Assembly (NCBI RefSeq): GCF_004341105.1
Contig: NZ_SLZK01000015.1
Coordinates: 1-52,070 of the forward strand
DNA length: 52,070 bases
Direction of reading: 5' to 3'
Source of the DNA: Rhizobium sp. BK418
Lineage (GTDB): Bacteria > Pseudomonadota > Alphaproteobacteria > Rhizobiales > Rhizobiaceae
Shown here in pieces: positions 17,890-26,735 of this stretch. A program made the translations under genes and the position numbers. How positions within the stretch are numbered: position 1 is the stretch's first letter; every line of letters begins with the position of its first letter. Below the pieces are notes generated by a model. The model did not search any database, had not been told where the DNA came from, and saw only the letters and a list, made by a program, of their open reading frames with translations.

Positions 17890-17931
17890 TACTATGCCTT
17901 CCGTGATTTTCGAGTTGCGTGGGCTCTGCCG

Positions 17932-18720
17932 CTAGATCAGGACCATGCCACCATCGACCATGACGGTCTGACCGGTGACGTAGTCCGAAGCATCGGAGGC
18001 CAGGAACGTGGTAACGCCGACGATGTCCTTCGGGACGGAGACCCGCCCGAGCAGGATCGACTGCGAGAAATCGTTGATTGCCTGCTGCGGCTCTTCCGTC
18101 AGACCATGCAGGATGAACTCGCGGTCGAGCTGTTCCCAGAGTTCGGTCTTGACGACGCCGGGTCCGAAGCAGTTGACGCTGATCCGGTGTTCGGCGAGCG
18201 CGCGTGCAGCCGCCTGGGTAATCGCGACGACGGCGAATTTCGATGCGCAATAATGAGCAAAAAGAGGGTATCCCTGCTTACCCGCGATGGACGCCGTATT
18301 GATGATCTTGCCGCCCCCGCCCTGAGCAATCATCTGCTTGGCGGCTTCCTGAGTGCCGATCAGCACACCGCGGCCGTTGATCGTCATGATGCGATCGAAA
18401 TCCTCCTCGGTGACCTCCAGAAAGGGGCAGGTCTGACTGATGCCGGCGTTGTTGAACATGACGTCGAGGCGGCCGAAGTGCGATACGGTTTGACCGATCA
18501 GAGCTTGCACGTCCTTGCGGCTTGACACATCGACTCGCACGGAAATCGCGCTGCCGCCGTTCGACGAAATCTGCGAGGCCGTCTTCTTCGCCGTCGCTTC
18601 GTCCAGGTCGGCAATGACGACGCGCGCCCCCTTTTCCGCGAGGTCCCAGGCGATAGCGGCGCCGATTCCACGTCCGGCACCTGTGATGATCACCACTTTG
18701 CCGGCAACCTGTCCACTCAT
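17932..18720 (-). CDS. Short-chain dehydrogenase/reductase (SDR 1), first enzyme of the long operon
   Basis: A 262-residue classical SDR with TGAGRGIGAAIAW, FNNAGISQ, catalytic INTASIAGKQG and the YCASKFA Tyr-Lys pair, ending MVDGGMVLI. It resembles acetoin/meso-butanediol and galactitol-type dehydrogenases. The start at 18720 has GGAGGA seven bases upstream. A small 31-codon frame precedes it and TTATCC box copy C lies about 317 bases upstream, shared with the divergent gene at 19216. Confidence 0.88.
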   Translation of the reverse strand: MSGQVAGKVVIITGAGRGIGAAIAWDLAEKGARVVIADLDEATAKKTASQISSNGGSAISVRVDVSSRKDVQALIGQTVSHFGRLDVMFNNAGISQTCPFLEVTEEDFDRIMTINGRGVLIGTQEAAKQMIAQGGGGKIINTASIAGKQGYPLFAHYCASKFAVVAITQAAARALAEHRISVNCFGPGVVKTELWEQLDREFILHGLTEEPQQAINDFSQSILLGRVSVPKDIVGVTTFLASDASDYVTGQTVMVDGGMVLI

Positions 18721-18765
18721 GATGAAATCCTCCAAATTGTCTTCTCGACGCTGCCCGGCGAGCGG

Positions 18766-18861
18766 TCAGCGCGGCCTGCGCGACGGGATGATGCGGATGG
18801 GGTGCGAGATAAGCCGGCCTTCATTGTGGGACATCCAGGCCGCGAATATTGTCGATCTCAT
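18766..18861 (-). CDS. Possible 31-aa leader peptide upstream of SDR 1
   Basis: A short frame MRSTIFAAWMSHNEGRLISH... with ATG at 18861 preceded by GGAGGAGCG, an excellent ribosome site. It ends 45 bases before the SDR 1 start. The last third is rich in arginine and proline (IIPSRRPR), a composition that can stall ribosomes, so it could be a regulatory leader. It may equally be chance; I do not recognise it. Confidence 0.35.
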   Translation of the reverse strand: MRSTIFAAWMSHNEGRLISHPIRIIPSRRPR

Positions 18862-19215
18862 CTCAAACGCTCCTCCGCATGCTGACAAGGGATCGTTGAC
18901 ACCAAATCGCCGTTCGCGGCAGCAGCGGCTCCCGCGTCACTATGACTTTACTGACGGCTAGAATTCCTCCCAAAGGAACAACCGTTCGATCCAGGATGAA
19001 AGCTACGGATCAACGGCCGCTTCGACAAATCCTTAATTATCCGAAACGGATATTTTCAATGCAGCAAACCATCTCGGGCAGGCGCTAGTATTCTCGTGGG
19101 AGGAGAGTGCATGCGGCGCTGATCGACAGCCGCTATGCCCTTATCAGGCTCCTTCGATAAACGGCCGCGTCGAAGCGTCCGGGTAGCGATCGCTCCCGGG
19201 GAAGGAAGGTTTTGC
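18862..19215. promoter_or_regulatory. Divergent promoter region between the catabolic operon and the regulator unit
   Basis: About 350 bases between divergent genes with no convincing coding frame. It is more AT-rich than its surroundings near 19020-19070, where the TTATCC box copy C sits, and is the natural control region for both directions. Confidence 0.55.
19037..19053. promoter_or_regulatory. Candidate operator, TTATCC box copy C (most symmetric copy)
   Basis: TTATCCGAAACGGATAT, in which TATCCG and CGGATA are exact arms around AAA. It lies between divergent genes, 163 bases before the gene at 19216 and next to the unit that encodes the fused regulator. Confidence 0.6.
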
Positions 19216-20142
19216 ATGAGCGACACGTTGAGGGTGGGATGGGCTGGCATCGGGAAGATGGGAGCCCCAATGAGCAGACGCGTGCTTGAAAACGGATACC
19301 CGCTGTCCGTCTACGAGCCATTGCCGGAAAACCGCGCATCTGTCGTTGCCCAGGGCGCAAACGTCGCCCACAGCCTCGAAGATCTTGTCGAAGCGTCCGA
19401 CGTGGTGATGCTCACGATTCCCAACGACGCCATCCTGCGCCAGTTGACGCTGGGGCCGTCGGCGCTCGTCGACCTGCTAGAGCCCGGCCAGATACTGGTG
19501 GAGATGAGCACCGTTTCTCCGGAGCTTTCGGCCGAGGTCGCCGACGCTCTCGAGCGCAAGCAGGTCGCCTATTTGCGCGCGCCGGTCTCAGGGAGCACCG
19601 CGACCGCATCCTTGGGCATGCTGTCGGTGATGGTCTCTGGCCCGGAAGCCGACTATCGGAAGATCGAACCGGTCCTGGCAAGTTTCTCGGCAAAGCAGTT
19701 TTATCTTGGCAAGGGGGAAGAGGCCCGCTATCTGAAACTCGTGCTGAATGCGCTTGTGGGCGCAACTGCCGCGCTCCTCGGAGAAGCCCTGACGCTTGGA
19801 TTGAAGGGCAATCTGTCTGTCGAGACCATGCTGAACGTCATCTGCGAAAGTGCGGTAGCGTCGCCGCTGATTGCCTACAAGCGCGACCTGCTGGTCAATC
19901 GCAACTTCGATCCTGCATTCTCCGTGTCGCAGATGATGAAGGACTTCGATCTCATCCTCGGCGCTGCGAAGTCCGACCATGTCCCGATGTATCTCGCATC
20001 GATGATCCGCCAGCAATATGAGGCTGCGTTTGCAGAAGGGCTCGCGGAGAAGGACTTCTTTGTCCTTTTCGAACAATATGAGCGCCTTGCGGGATTGGGA
20101 CGTGAGCAGGCGGCCGGATCCCATACGCTCAAGGTCATCTGA
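19216..20142 (+). CDS. NAD-binding beta-hydroxyacid dehydrogenase (3-hydroxyisobutyrate dehydrogenase family)
   Basis: A 308-residue protein with the family order: GWAGIGKMGAPMSRRVLENG (Rossmann loop and MG-PM), VVMLTIPND, a substrate loop APVSGSTATA and the catalytic-lysine helix KLVLNALVGATAALLGEA. In the last motif the family's usual K-x-x-N is kept. Family members oxidise beta-hydroxyacids such as tartronate semialdehyde, 6-phosphogluconate relatives or 3-hydroxyisobutyrate. The start at 19216 follows GAAGGAAGG; an open extension to 19135 has no such support. It precedes the fused regulator gene by 68 bases in the same direction. Confidence 0.87.
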   Translation: MSDTLRVGWAGIGKMGAPMSRRVLENGYPLSVYEPLPENRASVVAQGANVAHSLEDLVEASDVVMLTIPNDAILRQLTLGPSALVDLLEPGQILVEMSTVSPELSAEVADALERKQVAYLRAPVSGSTATASLGMLSVMVSGPEADYRKIEPVLASFSAKQFYLGKGEEARYLKLVLNALVGATAALLGEALTLGLKGNLSVETMLNVICESAVASPLIAYKRDLLVNRNFDPAFSVSQMMKDFDLILGAAKSDHVPMYLASMIRQQYEAAFAEGLAEKDFFVLFEQYERLAGLGREQAAGSHTLKVI

Positions 20143-20210
20143 CCGGGGTGGCGAAACGAGGATTTGCCAGCTAGTCTGATCGTCTCCAGCGCGACGGTTG
20201 GGAGGCCGAC

Positions 20211-21932
20211 GTGAACGAATATGAGATGTTGCGCGTCATCGATTTCATCGAGAAGACGCGTCGGCCCTTTCGAGAGGTTGTGGAAGCGGCCGACGATGAT
20301 GCGATATGGCTCATCGTCACCTTCCTGATCAAATCCCATATTCTCAGCCAGCCTGTCTCGATCTCGACATTGGGCCAGGAATCCGGTCTTCCTTATGCAA
20401 CGTCGATGCGGCTGATTAACAGGCTCATCGACGGCGGGTCCATCAACAAGGTCGCGAAGGGTACGACCGGCAAGAGCTTCGCGTTGCAGCCGAGCGACCA
20501 ACTTCTCCGCTCGTTCGAGGTCTACGCGAGAAAGACAAAATCCCTTCTCGCCCAGACGCTCGGGCTGCGTGCCGGCGAGGAAGAGGACGAGTATTATTTC
20601 GGCGGGACGCCGCTTGGTTCGCAGATAATCCCGCCTATGCGTCTCGTCCAGAAACGCGCAGAATCGCAGATCGAGCTGCGCTTCCTCTTGAATGACGACA
20701 ACTACTTTTCGGCGATGCGCAACATGTGGGCCGACTTTCGCAACAATCTCGCATCGCGCAAGAATTTCGATCTGCTGCCGCTTCCCGAGCTCTATCGCCG
20801 GGCGCGCGAGAATGGTGCCAAACCGCTCTCCGACTACGACGTCATCGCGATCAACATGCCCTGGCTTGGCGAGTTCGCCGAAAGCGGCGTGATACGGCCC
20901 ATCGACCAGTATGTCCAGAAGACCGGCATCAACCCGCTCGACTTCCACCCGTCGATTTGGTCAGCCGCGACTTGGGAAGGCAAGGACTACGGCGTGCCGG
21001 GCTATTGCACGGTCGAACTTCTTGCGGCGCGCAAGGACTTGTTTGCCGACACAGGCCTCTCCTTCCCCAAGACCTTCGACGACGTTATCAGCGCCGGGCG
21101 GAAATTCCACGACCCTGACGAGGGCATGTTCGGAGCTGTCTGGGACGGGGCGCGTGGCATGCCGATCGCCTCGAGCTTCCTCTTCTTCATGGGTGCGTGC
21201 GGCCATCCCGCGATATCACTGCGCAAGACCCGATCGGGCTTCACTCTCGATGGAGCAAACCTCGAGGAGTTGAGCTGCACCATCTTGTCCGACGCCGGCT
21301 TTGCGGCGCTCGAATATATGCGCAGGCTTATGGAAATCTCGCCGCCGAAAATCCTCGAAATGGCCTGGGATCGGACGCTAGAAGTATTTCTGAAAGGCCG
21401 GGCGAGCCTTGGCTACTTCTGGACCATGCGCGCCGCGCGCTTCGAGTACGACGTCCAGTCGGTCGTCAAGCGCCGGGTCGAGTATCTGCCGCAACCATCC
21501 GGCCCCGGCGGCACACGCGCCTCGCCGATCGGCGGCTTCCTCTTCTGCATACCCACCAATCTTCCCGAGGACCGCGTCGAGCTCGCTGCCGACGCGATCG
21601 CTTGGATGGCATCGAGGGAAGCGATGAAGGCCCATGTCAAGAACGGCTTCCCGGTCGCTCCGCGATTTTCGGTAAGCGCCGATCCGGAAGCGGCCGCGAG
21701 TTCGCCGATCGTGCGCTTCGTCGACCAGTTGGCAAAGAAGAACCTTCTCCATACCTGGCAGCGCCCCAAGATCCCCCAATATACGACAATCGAGAAAGTT
21801 CTGGGCGAAGAGATCCATGACGCACTGCTTGGCAACAAGCCGCCAAGGCTCGCTCTTGAGCATGCCTCTGCCCAGATCGAAACCAGCCTCAAATCGACGC
21901 AAAGAAGCTGTGCCAGACGAAGCGTAATCTAG
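20211..21932 (+). CDS. Predicted regulator: winged helix-turn-helix fused to a family-1 solute-binding domain
   Basis: A 573-residue protein with no signal peptide. Residues about 31-98 look like a winged helix: a helix (IWLIVTFLIKSHIL), a two-helix DNA-reading unit (ISTLGQESGLPYATSMRLIN) and a wing-like segment (SINKVAKGTTGKSFALQ). After a linker, residues about 154-545 match maltose-type family-1 binding proteins: LSDYDVIAINMPWLGEFAES, a hinge region around YGVPGYCTVELLAARKDLF, and the late GGFLFCIPTNLPEDRVELA. Family-1 binding proteins are normally exported; here the DNA-binding head and missing signal imply a cytoplasmic ligand-sensing regulator. The start is GTG at 20211 with GGGAGG before it. 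Function is inferred from domain order. Confidence 0.8.
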   Translation: MNEYEMLRVIDFIEKTRRPFREVVEAADDDAIWLIVTFLIKSHILSQPVSISTLGQESGLPYATSMRLINRLIDGGSINKVAKGTTGKSFALQPSDQLLRSFEVYARKTKSLLAQTLGLRAGEEEDEYYFGGTPLGSQIIPPMRLVQKRAESQIELRFLLNDDNYFSAMRNMWADFRNNLASRKNFDLLPLPELYRRARENGAKPLSDYDVIAINMPWLGEFAESGVIRPIDQYVQKTGINPLDFHPSIWSAATWEGKDYGVPGYCTVELLAARKDLFADTGLSFPKTFDDVISAGRKFHDPDEGMFGAVWDGARGMPIASSFLFFMGACGHPAISLRKTRSGFTLDGANLEELSCTILSDAGFAALEYMRRLMEISPPKILEMAWDRTLEVFLKGRASLGYFWTMRAARFEYDVQSVVKRRVEYLPQPSGPGGTRASPIGGFLFCIPTNLPEDRVELAADAIAWMASREAMKAHVKNGFPVAPRFSVSADPEAAASSPIVRFVDQLAKKNLLHTWQRPKIPQYTTIEKVLGEEIHDALLGNKPPRLALEHASAQIETSLKSTQRSCARRSVI

Positions 21933-21945
21933 CGCGAAGCAAAGC

Positions 21946-21965
21946 GGCGGTCCGGGCGAACCGCC
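21946..21965. terminator. Weak hairpin between convergent genes
   Basis: GGCGGT (21946-21951) and ACCGCC (21960-21965) pair around an 8-base loop, placed between the stops of the fused regulator and the system 3 permease. There is no T run, so it is only a possible bidirectional terminator. Confidence 0.3.
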
Positions 21966-21995
21966 ACCTGAACTCTCGACGACGAGCTAAAGCCA

Positions 21996-22973
21996 CTATT
22001 TGATAATGCCAAGTTTGCTCCGGTCGGTGGTCAGCGCGACAGCGATCAATGCCGTCAGGCCGAAAACAATATTCTGCGCCGTCGGCTGCACTCCGATGAT
22101 GACGGTGACAATGCGCAGCCATGACGTGATCAAACCGCCCACAACAGCGGGAAACAGGCCACCGACGCCGCCGGATATCGCCGTTCCGCCCAGCACCACG
22201 CCGACGATCGACAGCAGCAGCAGGTTACCGGCGAGTGTCGGCGAGCTGAAGGCAGTGATGGAGATCAGGAACAGACCCGCCAGCGCCGCGCATCCGGCCG
22301 ATACGGCGAAGATGATCGTGCGTATGGCAACGACATTCACCGCCGACATGATGGCCGCCCTCTCACCGGTGCCGAGCGCGTAGATATCGCGCCCGAGACG
22401 CAGGTACCGCATTAGGAAACCAAGCACGGCGACGACGACGGTGAGTGCGATGATCGTATTCGGAATTGCGGCCGTGCTGTTCGACAGGAAGGTCACGAAG
22501 CTATCGTTGTCGGGAATCGGCTCCGCGGTCGCATTCGAAAGAAGCAATGCCAGACCGGAAAGCATGCTCAAGGTTCCGAGCGTGACGATAAAGGACGGCA
22601 GCTGAAGCCAGGAATGCACGAAACCCTGAATGGCGCCGAAGGCCATAGCGATCAGGACCACGACGGCGGACGTCCAGGGACCGAAGATCGGGTTGAGGAC
22701 GACCACAAGGACGCCGGTCAGGGAAGCGACGCCGGCAACCGACAGGTCGATACTGCCCGTCAGGATCGGCAGCGTTCCGCCGATCACCAGCGCGATGATA
22801 GGCGCCGCATCGGAAAGAAAGCTCAAGAGCGAATCCACTTCGATAACCCCGGGTGCGATGACCGCACTGACCGCGACGAGTGCGACCAGAACGCCGAGTG
22901 GACCGAGCGATCTGAGTATGCCCGACGGTTGCCCCAGAGCCGAGATCAGCCGGCTGTCCAGCGTAATGTCCAT
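21996..22973 (-). CDS. CUT2-family ABC transporter permease A, system 3
   Basis: A 325-residue polytopic membrane protein with the signatures GSIDLSVAGVASL and SIVGVVLGGTAISGG, followed by VGGLITSWLRIV. The start at 22973 (MDITLDSRL) follows AAGGGAA; a longer open frame to 23009 exists. It is the last gene of a six-gene unit and follows the ATPase by 50 bases. With permease B (24538-25563) it likely makes a heterodimeric channel. Confidence 0.88.
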   Translation of the reverse strand: MDITLDSRLISALGQPSGILRSLGPLGVLVALVAVSAVIAPGVIEVDSLLSFLSDAAPIIALVIGGTLPILTGSIDLSVAGVASLTGVLVVVLNPIFGPWTSAVVVLIAMAFGAIQGFVHSWLQLPSFIVTLGTLSMLSGLALLLSNATAEPIPDNDSFVTFLSNSTAAIPNTIIALTVVVAVLGFLMRYLRLGRDIYALGTGERAAIMSAVNVVAIRTIIFAVSAGCAALAGLFLISITAFSSPTLAGNLLLLSIVGVVLGGTAISGGVGGLFPAVVGGLITSWLRIVTVIIGVQPTAQNIVFGLTALIAVALTTDRSKLGIIK

Positions 22974-23023
22974 GAGCGTTGTTCCCTTATGCAAAGTTTC
23001 AAACTGCACGGCGGCCTGCTGCG

Positions 23024-24541
23024 TCAGACCATGGCCGCGACGACTTCCTCTTCCTTCGGTATCGCACCGGAGGCGAGGTCGAAATGGGCGGTGATCTCAC
23101 CATCCCGCATCACCAGGATGCGGTCGGAAAGCTCCAGAAGCTCCGAGATCGTGTCGCCGACAAAGACGATCGAGAGCCCCTTCTCCGCCTGCTCCCTGAT
23201 CACCGCGAAGAGATCGTCGCGTGCACCCGGATCGAGCCCCCGGCTCGGATGGTCGAGAAACAGGACCTTCAAATGCTTCGCTAGCAGCCATTTTGCCAGA
23301 ACCGTCTTCTGCTGGTTGCCTCCGCTGAGGCTCGATATCGGCGCGTGAGGCGTCTGCATCTTGACCTTCAGGCGCCTCATCCAATCCAGCGCGGCCGGCC
23401 GCTCGCTGCTTCGCCGCAGGATCAGCGAGCGCCAGCCGTAGTCGGGGCCGAATGTGAGGACGGCATTTTCGAAAAGCGACCGGCTGGGAAGCATGCCCTC
23501 GGCCCGACGATCGGCCGGCAGATATCCGATACCCTCGCGCACCGCGTTCCGCGGACTTCCAGGGATCACCGCCTTGCCTTCGATCGCGATCCTACCGGTA
23601 TCAATGCGCTCGGCACCGAAGACCGCCCGGCAGACCTCCTCGGCGCCCGAGCCAAGCACCCCGGCTATCCCGAGAATTTCGCCTCGGCGAACCTCGAAAT
23701 TCACGTTCCGGAAATGCTGTCCACCGCCGAGCCGCTCGACCACGAGAAGCGGCTTGCCCTCCGCCCTGACAGACGTCCGGTCCGCTTCCACATTCGGAGC
23801 CCGCTGGCGGCCGACCATCAGCTCATAGAGTTCGGCGCGATCGACAGCATTGCTGTCTCGTTCGGCCACCTTGCGACCATCCGTCATGACGACGATCCGG
23901 TCGCTGATCTCAAGGACTTCTTCGAGCCGGTGCGAGACGAAAACGATTGTCGCGCTGCCGCGCAGTCGGTTGATCTGCTTGAAAAGCAGCTTGATCTCCT
24001 CGGGCGTCAAGACCGAGGTCGGTTCATCGAACAGAATGATCGGCGGGCGATCGACGAGTTCCTCGATCGCCAGAACCTTTGCGAGCTCGACCTGCTGGCG
24101 TTCGGCGAAGCGAAGGTCCTCGACCAGCGCCCGCGTCGGCAGCTCCACCGAGATCTTGCGAAGCTGCTCCGCCGCCGCCGCATTCAGGGCGGCCCAGCGA
24201 TAGACCCCGCCTTTCTTGGAGGGATGCGGCTTGTCAAGGAAGATATTCTCCGCCACCGTCAGGTTCGGGATCAGCGACTGCTCCTGATGAACCATGCCGA
24301 TACCATAGCTGGCCGCCGTCGCGGCAGAATCGAGCGTGATCGACTTCCCGTCGAGGATGATCTGCCCTTCGTCAGGCGCCGCCAGTCCCGCCAGAAGCTT
24401 CAGCAAGGTCGATTTGCCGGAGCCATTTTGGCCGATCAGTCCGAGGACTTGGCCTGCGGGAATTTCGAGATCTATCCCTTCGAGCGCGACGACGCTGCCG
24501 TAGGTCTTGCGCACACCTTTGAGAACAAGCGAGCAGGTCAT
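23024..24541 (-). CDS. CUT2-family ABC transporter ATP-binding protein, system 3
   Basis: A 505-residue double ATPase. Domain 1 has GQNGSGKST, ERQQVELAKVL (signature region) and IILFDEPTSVL. Domain 2 has a degenerate Walker A (GVLGSGAEEV, no lysine), the intact SGGNQQKTVLAKWL and LFLDHPSRGLD. The same frame is open upstream to 24877 but only inside the permease gene; the ATG at 24541 forms an ATGA overlap with the stop of permease B and gives the normal N-terminus MTCSLVLKGVRKTYG. Confidence 0.9.
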   Translation of the reverse strand: MTCSLVLKGVRKTYGSVVALEGIDLEIPAGQVLGLIGQNGSGKSTLLKLLAGLAAPDEGQIILDGKSITLDSAATAASYGIGMVHQEQSLIPNLTVAENIFLDKPHPSKKGGVYRWAALNAAAAEQLRKISVELPTRALVEDLRFAERQQVELAKVLAIEELVDRPPIILFDEPTSVLTPEEIKLLFKQINRLRGSATIVFVSHRLEEVLEISDRIVVMTDGRKVAERDSNAVDRAELYELMVGRQRAPNVEADRTSVRAEGKPLLVVERLGGGQHFRNVNFEVRRGEILGIAGVLGSGAEEVCRAVFGAERIDTGRIAIEGKAVIPGSPRNAVREGIGYLPADRRAEGMLPSRSLFENAVLTFGPDYGWRSLILRRSSERPAALDWMRRLKVKMQTPHAPISSLSGGNQQKTVLAKWLLAKHLKVLFLDHPSRGLDPGARDDLFAVIREQAEKGLSIVFVGDTISELLELSDRILVMRDGEITAHFDLASGAIPKEEEVVAAMV

Positions 24542-25563
24542 TTCACCACCCTGAGTTGGCTGCGTCGATGCCAGCCGCCGGCAGCGACCGCGACAACGAT
24601 CACCGCGCCGCTGATGATGTGACGGGTATAGGGACCGGCACCGACCTGGATCAGCCCGTTGTTCAACACTTCGAGAATGAGGGCGCCCAGGGCGGACTGG
24701 ACCGCGCCACCCCGCCCGCCCGTCAATACGGTGCCGCCGAGAACCGCGGCACTGATCGCCGGAAACAGCAGACCGCTCGCGATATTGGCATTGCCGGTGC
24801 TGAGCTGGGCCGACAACAGCACGCCGCCCATTCCCGCCAGCAGACCACAAATCGAAAATGCTGCGATCTTGACCCAACGAACCCGCAGCCCCGACGCGAC
24901 GAGCAAACCCTCCTCGCCGCCGACGGCGTAGATCATCCGGCCCAGCCGCGTGTAATTCAGGACGAGCTGGCTGGCGAGGATGACCACGAGAGCGACATAG
25001 ACGACGAGGCTCAGGTCGAAGACCCGGACGCGTGCGAGATTGAGGATGAGGGGATCATTGATCTGCGGAACGCGCTCTGGGAAGAGCATGGCAGCGATGC
25101 CTAGCCCGACGAACCAGGTGCCGAGCGTCACGATCAGCGAGGGCATTTTCAAGACCGCGTTAAGCACCGCGTTGAACAACCCGAAGCCGAGGCCGACGGC
25201 AAGCGCCACCAGCAATCCCGCAACGCCATAGTCGTTGCCGTTGACGCTGTTGGCGACGAGCAGAGCAACGATCATGCTCGTCGTCGCAATGTTTCCTTCC
25301 AGTGACAAATCGATGGATCCCATGATGACGACGAAACTGATGGCAGCGGCGAGAATGGCTGGGACCGCCGCTGCCTCGATCACGGATTTGAGGTTGTCGA
25401 TGGTGAAGAAGCTCCCGCTGACCAGCTGGAAGCCCACGGACAACAGGATCAGCGCTGCGATGGGACCTGCAAACTGCGTCCATGGCAGGTTGCTCCTGAT
25501 ATCGCCAATCAGCGTGGGCGAGTGACCGACCGTTTTGGAGTTCATACTGGTAGCGGCCTCCAT
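24538..25563 (-). CDS. CUT2-family ABC transporter permease B, system 3
   Basis: A 341-residue membrane protein carrying GSIDLSLEGNIATTS, VLKMPSLIVTLGTWFVGLG and AAVLGGTVLTGGRGG. The start at 25563 (MEAATSMNSK) has GGAGGGG immediately upstream; the open frame further upstream runs into the binding-protein gene and is a shadow. It is coupled to the ATPase by a 4-base overlap and lies 16 bases after the binding-protein stop. Confidence 0.88.
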   Translation of the reverse strand: MEAATSMNSKTVGHSPTLIGDIRSNLPWTQFAGPIAALILLSVGFQLVSGSFFTIDNLKSVIEAAAVPAILAAAISFVVIMGSIDLSLEGNIATTSMIVALLVANSVNGNDYGVAGLLVALAVGLGFGLFNAVLNAVLKMPSLIVTLGTWFVGLGIAAMLFPERVPQINDPLILNLARVRVFDLSLVVYVALVVILASQLVLNYTRLGRMIYAVGGEEGLLVASGLRVRWVKIAAFSICGLLAGMGGVLLSAQLSTGNANIASGLLFPAISAAVLGGTVLTGGRGGAVQSALGALILEVLNNGLIQVGAGPYTRHIISGAVIVVAVAAGGWHRRSQLRVVK

Positions 25564-25579
25564 CGACCCCTCCTTCCGA

Positions 25580-26686
25580 TTACTTGTTCTCGTTTGCACC
25601 TTCCGGAATCTGACCTGCAGAATCCTTCCAGAAGTCCTTCTTGATTTCTTCGTAGGTATATTTCGGTGCGCTCTTCTTGAGCTCGAGGTATTTGTCGACG
25701 TTGTCCTTGGTGACGACATCCTGCTTGATGTAGAAGTCGCGTTGGGCATGCGTCAGTTTCTCGGGATCGATGTCGCCGATAGCGGCCGCATAGGCGAGCG
25801 ACATGGACACCGCGCCCTGCAAAACCGGATCATTCCAGACCGTCGCAAGCATGTCACCGCTCTTGACCATCTCCAGGCCGATGTTTGAACCGTCGGAACC
25901 GGTGACCAGGACCTTTCCGTTGAGGCCCTTTTCCTTCAGCGCCGCGACAGCGCCTCGGCCCATCGCGTCATTGGATGCGAAGATACCCTGCAGCTGGTCA
26001 CCATAGCGGGCGATCCAGGTACGCGTGATATTCTGGGCCTTCGTTTCCTGCCAGTCACCGACCTGCGTATCGACCAGCTCGAGGCCGGGGCATTCCTTGA
26101 GGCCCTTCTTCAGGCCGGCGATGCGCTGGAAAGCGGGCGGTGTCGACGGAACACCCTGGATGGCGGCGATCTTGCCCTTGCCGTTCAGCGCCTTGCAGAG
26201 CGCCATGACCTGATAGTAGCCAGACATCACGCCGTCGAAGGATGTGTGAGCAACCCAGTATTTTGAATCCGTGTCCCAGGGGTGAATGTCCTCGGGCCGG
26301 TTCCAGATCGTCACCACATGCACCTTGGACTTGGCCGAGCGGTTCACCACTGCCTTGACGAACGCGTTGGACGACGGATCGGTGGCAAGCGCGCACTGAT
26401 TGCAGCCGGCCGAATAGGTCGCGCCAAGCTGAGCCAAAAGCTGGTCGCCCTGGTAATTGCTGGTCAGCACGACGGGCTCCTTGCCGAGCGAGGCACCGAT
26501 ATCCTTTACGCCTTGCAAGTACTCGGACCAGTATTCCGAAGCGGTCTCGTCGATGCCGACGATCAGCTTTCCGCCTTTAGCCTCATCGGCATTTGCTTGC
26601 ACGGCCGGAAGCGAAATGCTTGCGCAGACTGCGACGGAAGTGACAAGCCACCGTGCGATGGCCCCAAATTTCAAACGCGATTTCAT
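25580..26686 (-). CDS. Periplasmic substrate-binding protein of ABC transporter, system 3
   Basis: A 368-residue exported binding protein of the RbsB-like class: signal MKSRLKFGAIARWLVTSVAV to about VQANADEA, then KLIVGIDETASEYWSEYLQG, GIFASNDAMGRGAVAALKEKG and LVTGSDGSNIGLEMV near residue 270. The cysteine pair in AGCNQCALA is unusual and might form a small disulphide loop. The ATG has GAGGAGGAAAA before it. It follows the ketopantoate-reductase-like gene by 49 bases, so the imported compound may be processed by those enzymes. Confidence 0.88.
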   Translation of the reverse strand: MKSRLKFGAIARWLVTSVAVCASISLPAVQANADEAKGGKLIVGIDETASEYWSEYLQGVKDIGASLGKEPVVLTSNYQGDQLLAQLGATYSAGCNQCALATDPSSNAFVKAVVNRSAKSKVHVVTIWNRPEDIHPWDTDSKYWVAHTSFDGVMSGYYQVMALCKALNGKGKIAAIQGVPSTPPAFQRIAGLKKGLKECPGLELVDTQVGDWQETKAQNITRTWIARYGDQLQGIFASNDAMGRGAVAALKEKGLNGKVLVTGSDGSNIGLEMVKSGDMLATVWNDPVLQGAVSMSLAYAAAIGDIDPEKLTHAQRDFYIKQDVVTKDNVDKYLELKKSAPKYTYEEIKKDFWKDSAGQIPEGANENK

Positions 26687-26735
26687 GCCATTTTCCTCCT
26701 CAAGTTAAATCGATGCATCGTCCGCTGCGACAGCG

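Noticed and set aside
23345..24622. Open frame of 425 codons on the plus strand
   Set aside because: Antisense to the system 3 ATPase with no recognisable domain.
26711..26720. Palindrome CGATGCATCG before the system 3 binding-protein gene
   Set aside because: Only ten bases, single occurrence and inside an operon; expected by chance at this length.
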